From Phytohabitans suffuscus (GTDB lineage: Bacteria; Actinomycetota; Actinomycetes; Mycobacteriales; Micromonosporaceae): a stretch of 64,000 nucleotides of DNA. Below, piece after piece: positions 63,939 through 64,000 of the stretch; position 1 is the stretch's first letter; each line of letters opens with the position of its first letter. The notes under the pieces are model-generated. The model was not told the origin of the DNA. It did not search any database and worked only from the letters and a program-made list of their open reading frames with translations. The position numbers were made by a program, and so were the translations under genes. The stretch lies in the NCBI RefSeq assembly GCF_011764565.1, contig NZ_AP022871.1, positions 9,548,320-9,612,319 of the forward strand, written 5' to 3'.

Positions 63939-64000
63939 TCAGGCGAGCAGCGAGCGGAGCTCCGCGTCCAAGTCGACGTGACCGGCCTCGCTGCCGCGCG
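63939..64000 (-). CDS. 3' end of an unidentified gene
   Basis: An open frame on the minus strand enters from the right edge and ends with TGA at 63939-63941 ('GHVDLDAELRSLLA'). Twenty residues are too few to name it. Codon bias suits coding. Confidence 0.45.
   Translation of the reverse strand, partial: RGSEAGHVDLDAELRSLLA

Overview
The window is about 73% G+C DNA with strong third-position GC bias. It carries GTG starts, GTGA/ATGA start-stop overlaps, secreted family-2 cellulose-binding modules, an nSTAND/WD40 regulator, a PknB-type kinase, TreZ/GlgB glucan genes and an SxxK D,D-carboxypeptidase. Together these point to a filamentous, soil- or plant-associated actinobacterium, most likely of the Micromonosporaceae. 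Family level is an inference; the genus cannot be read from the sequence.

Layout. 1-3406: end of a YfhO-like membrane glycosyltransferase and an LPG-synthase-TM-like protein, with an IS4-family element (3407-4925) inserted at the stop codon of the latter. 4933-8800: gene desert packed with non-coding repeats. 8848-17605: one leftward operon of seven overlapping genes (YfhO-like, GT2, GT4, LPG-synthase-TM-like, methyltransferase, glycosyltransferase, methyltransferase), an envelope glycan or glycolipid locus. 17747-22719: treZ, glgB and a GT4 glucan synthase-like gene. 23216-30622: a TetR-led operon with a ferritin-like diiron protein, a fatty-acyl-reductase/HAD fusion, a zinc alcohol dehydrogenase, a divergent LarA (nickel-pincer) homologue and a PlsC-type acyltransferase. 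30723-33347: small proteins, an RraA-like protein and a MarR-GNAT fusion. 33357-36254: a third YfhO paralogue. 36312-38801: a Ser/Thr kinase divergent from a secreted fibronectin-III protein. 38811-41559: larE and, divergently, larB-larC, which make the nickel-pincer cofactor the LarA homologue would need. 41537-44369: two secreted CBM2 proteins. 44778-50560: an oxidative L-fucose pathway with its FCD-type regulator. 50832-56647: an HTH-nSTAND-WD40 regulator facing a tiny ORF, an LtrA remnant, a Cys-rich copper protein and an Lrp regulator. 56648-58764: second repeat-filled desert. 58765-63659: asd, a two-gene ABC exporter and a D,D-carboxypeptidase.

Two themes run through the window. First, at least twelve reading frames, including essential asd, are broken by the loss of one base, nearly always inside a short C/G run. 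In each gene, adding one base (two in one gene) restores a full-length, well-conserved protein. This looks like systematic homopolymer under-calling rather than decay. Where I give a gene with a broken frame, the coordinates are those of the restored gene.

Second, the deserts and several intergenic gaps share a layered set of non-coding repeats: a 570-590 bp element with inverted ends and a 7-bp target duplication, a 50-nt palindrome family (eight copies), a 56-58 bp palindrome pair and several 45-100 bp modules. The most interesting coding system is the diiron/FAR-HAD/ADH/LarA-like/PlsC operon together with its cofactor genes.
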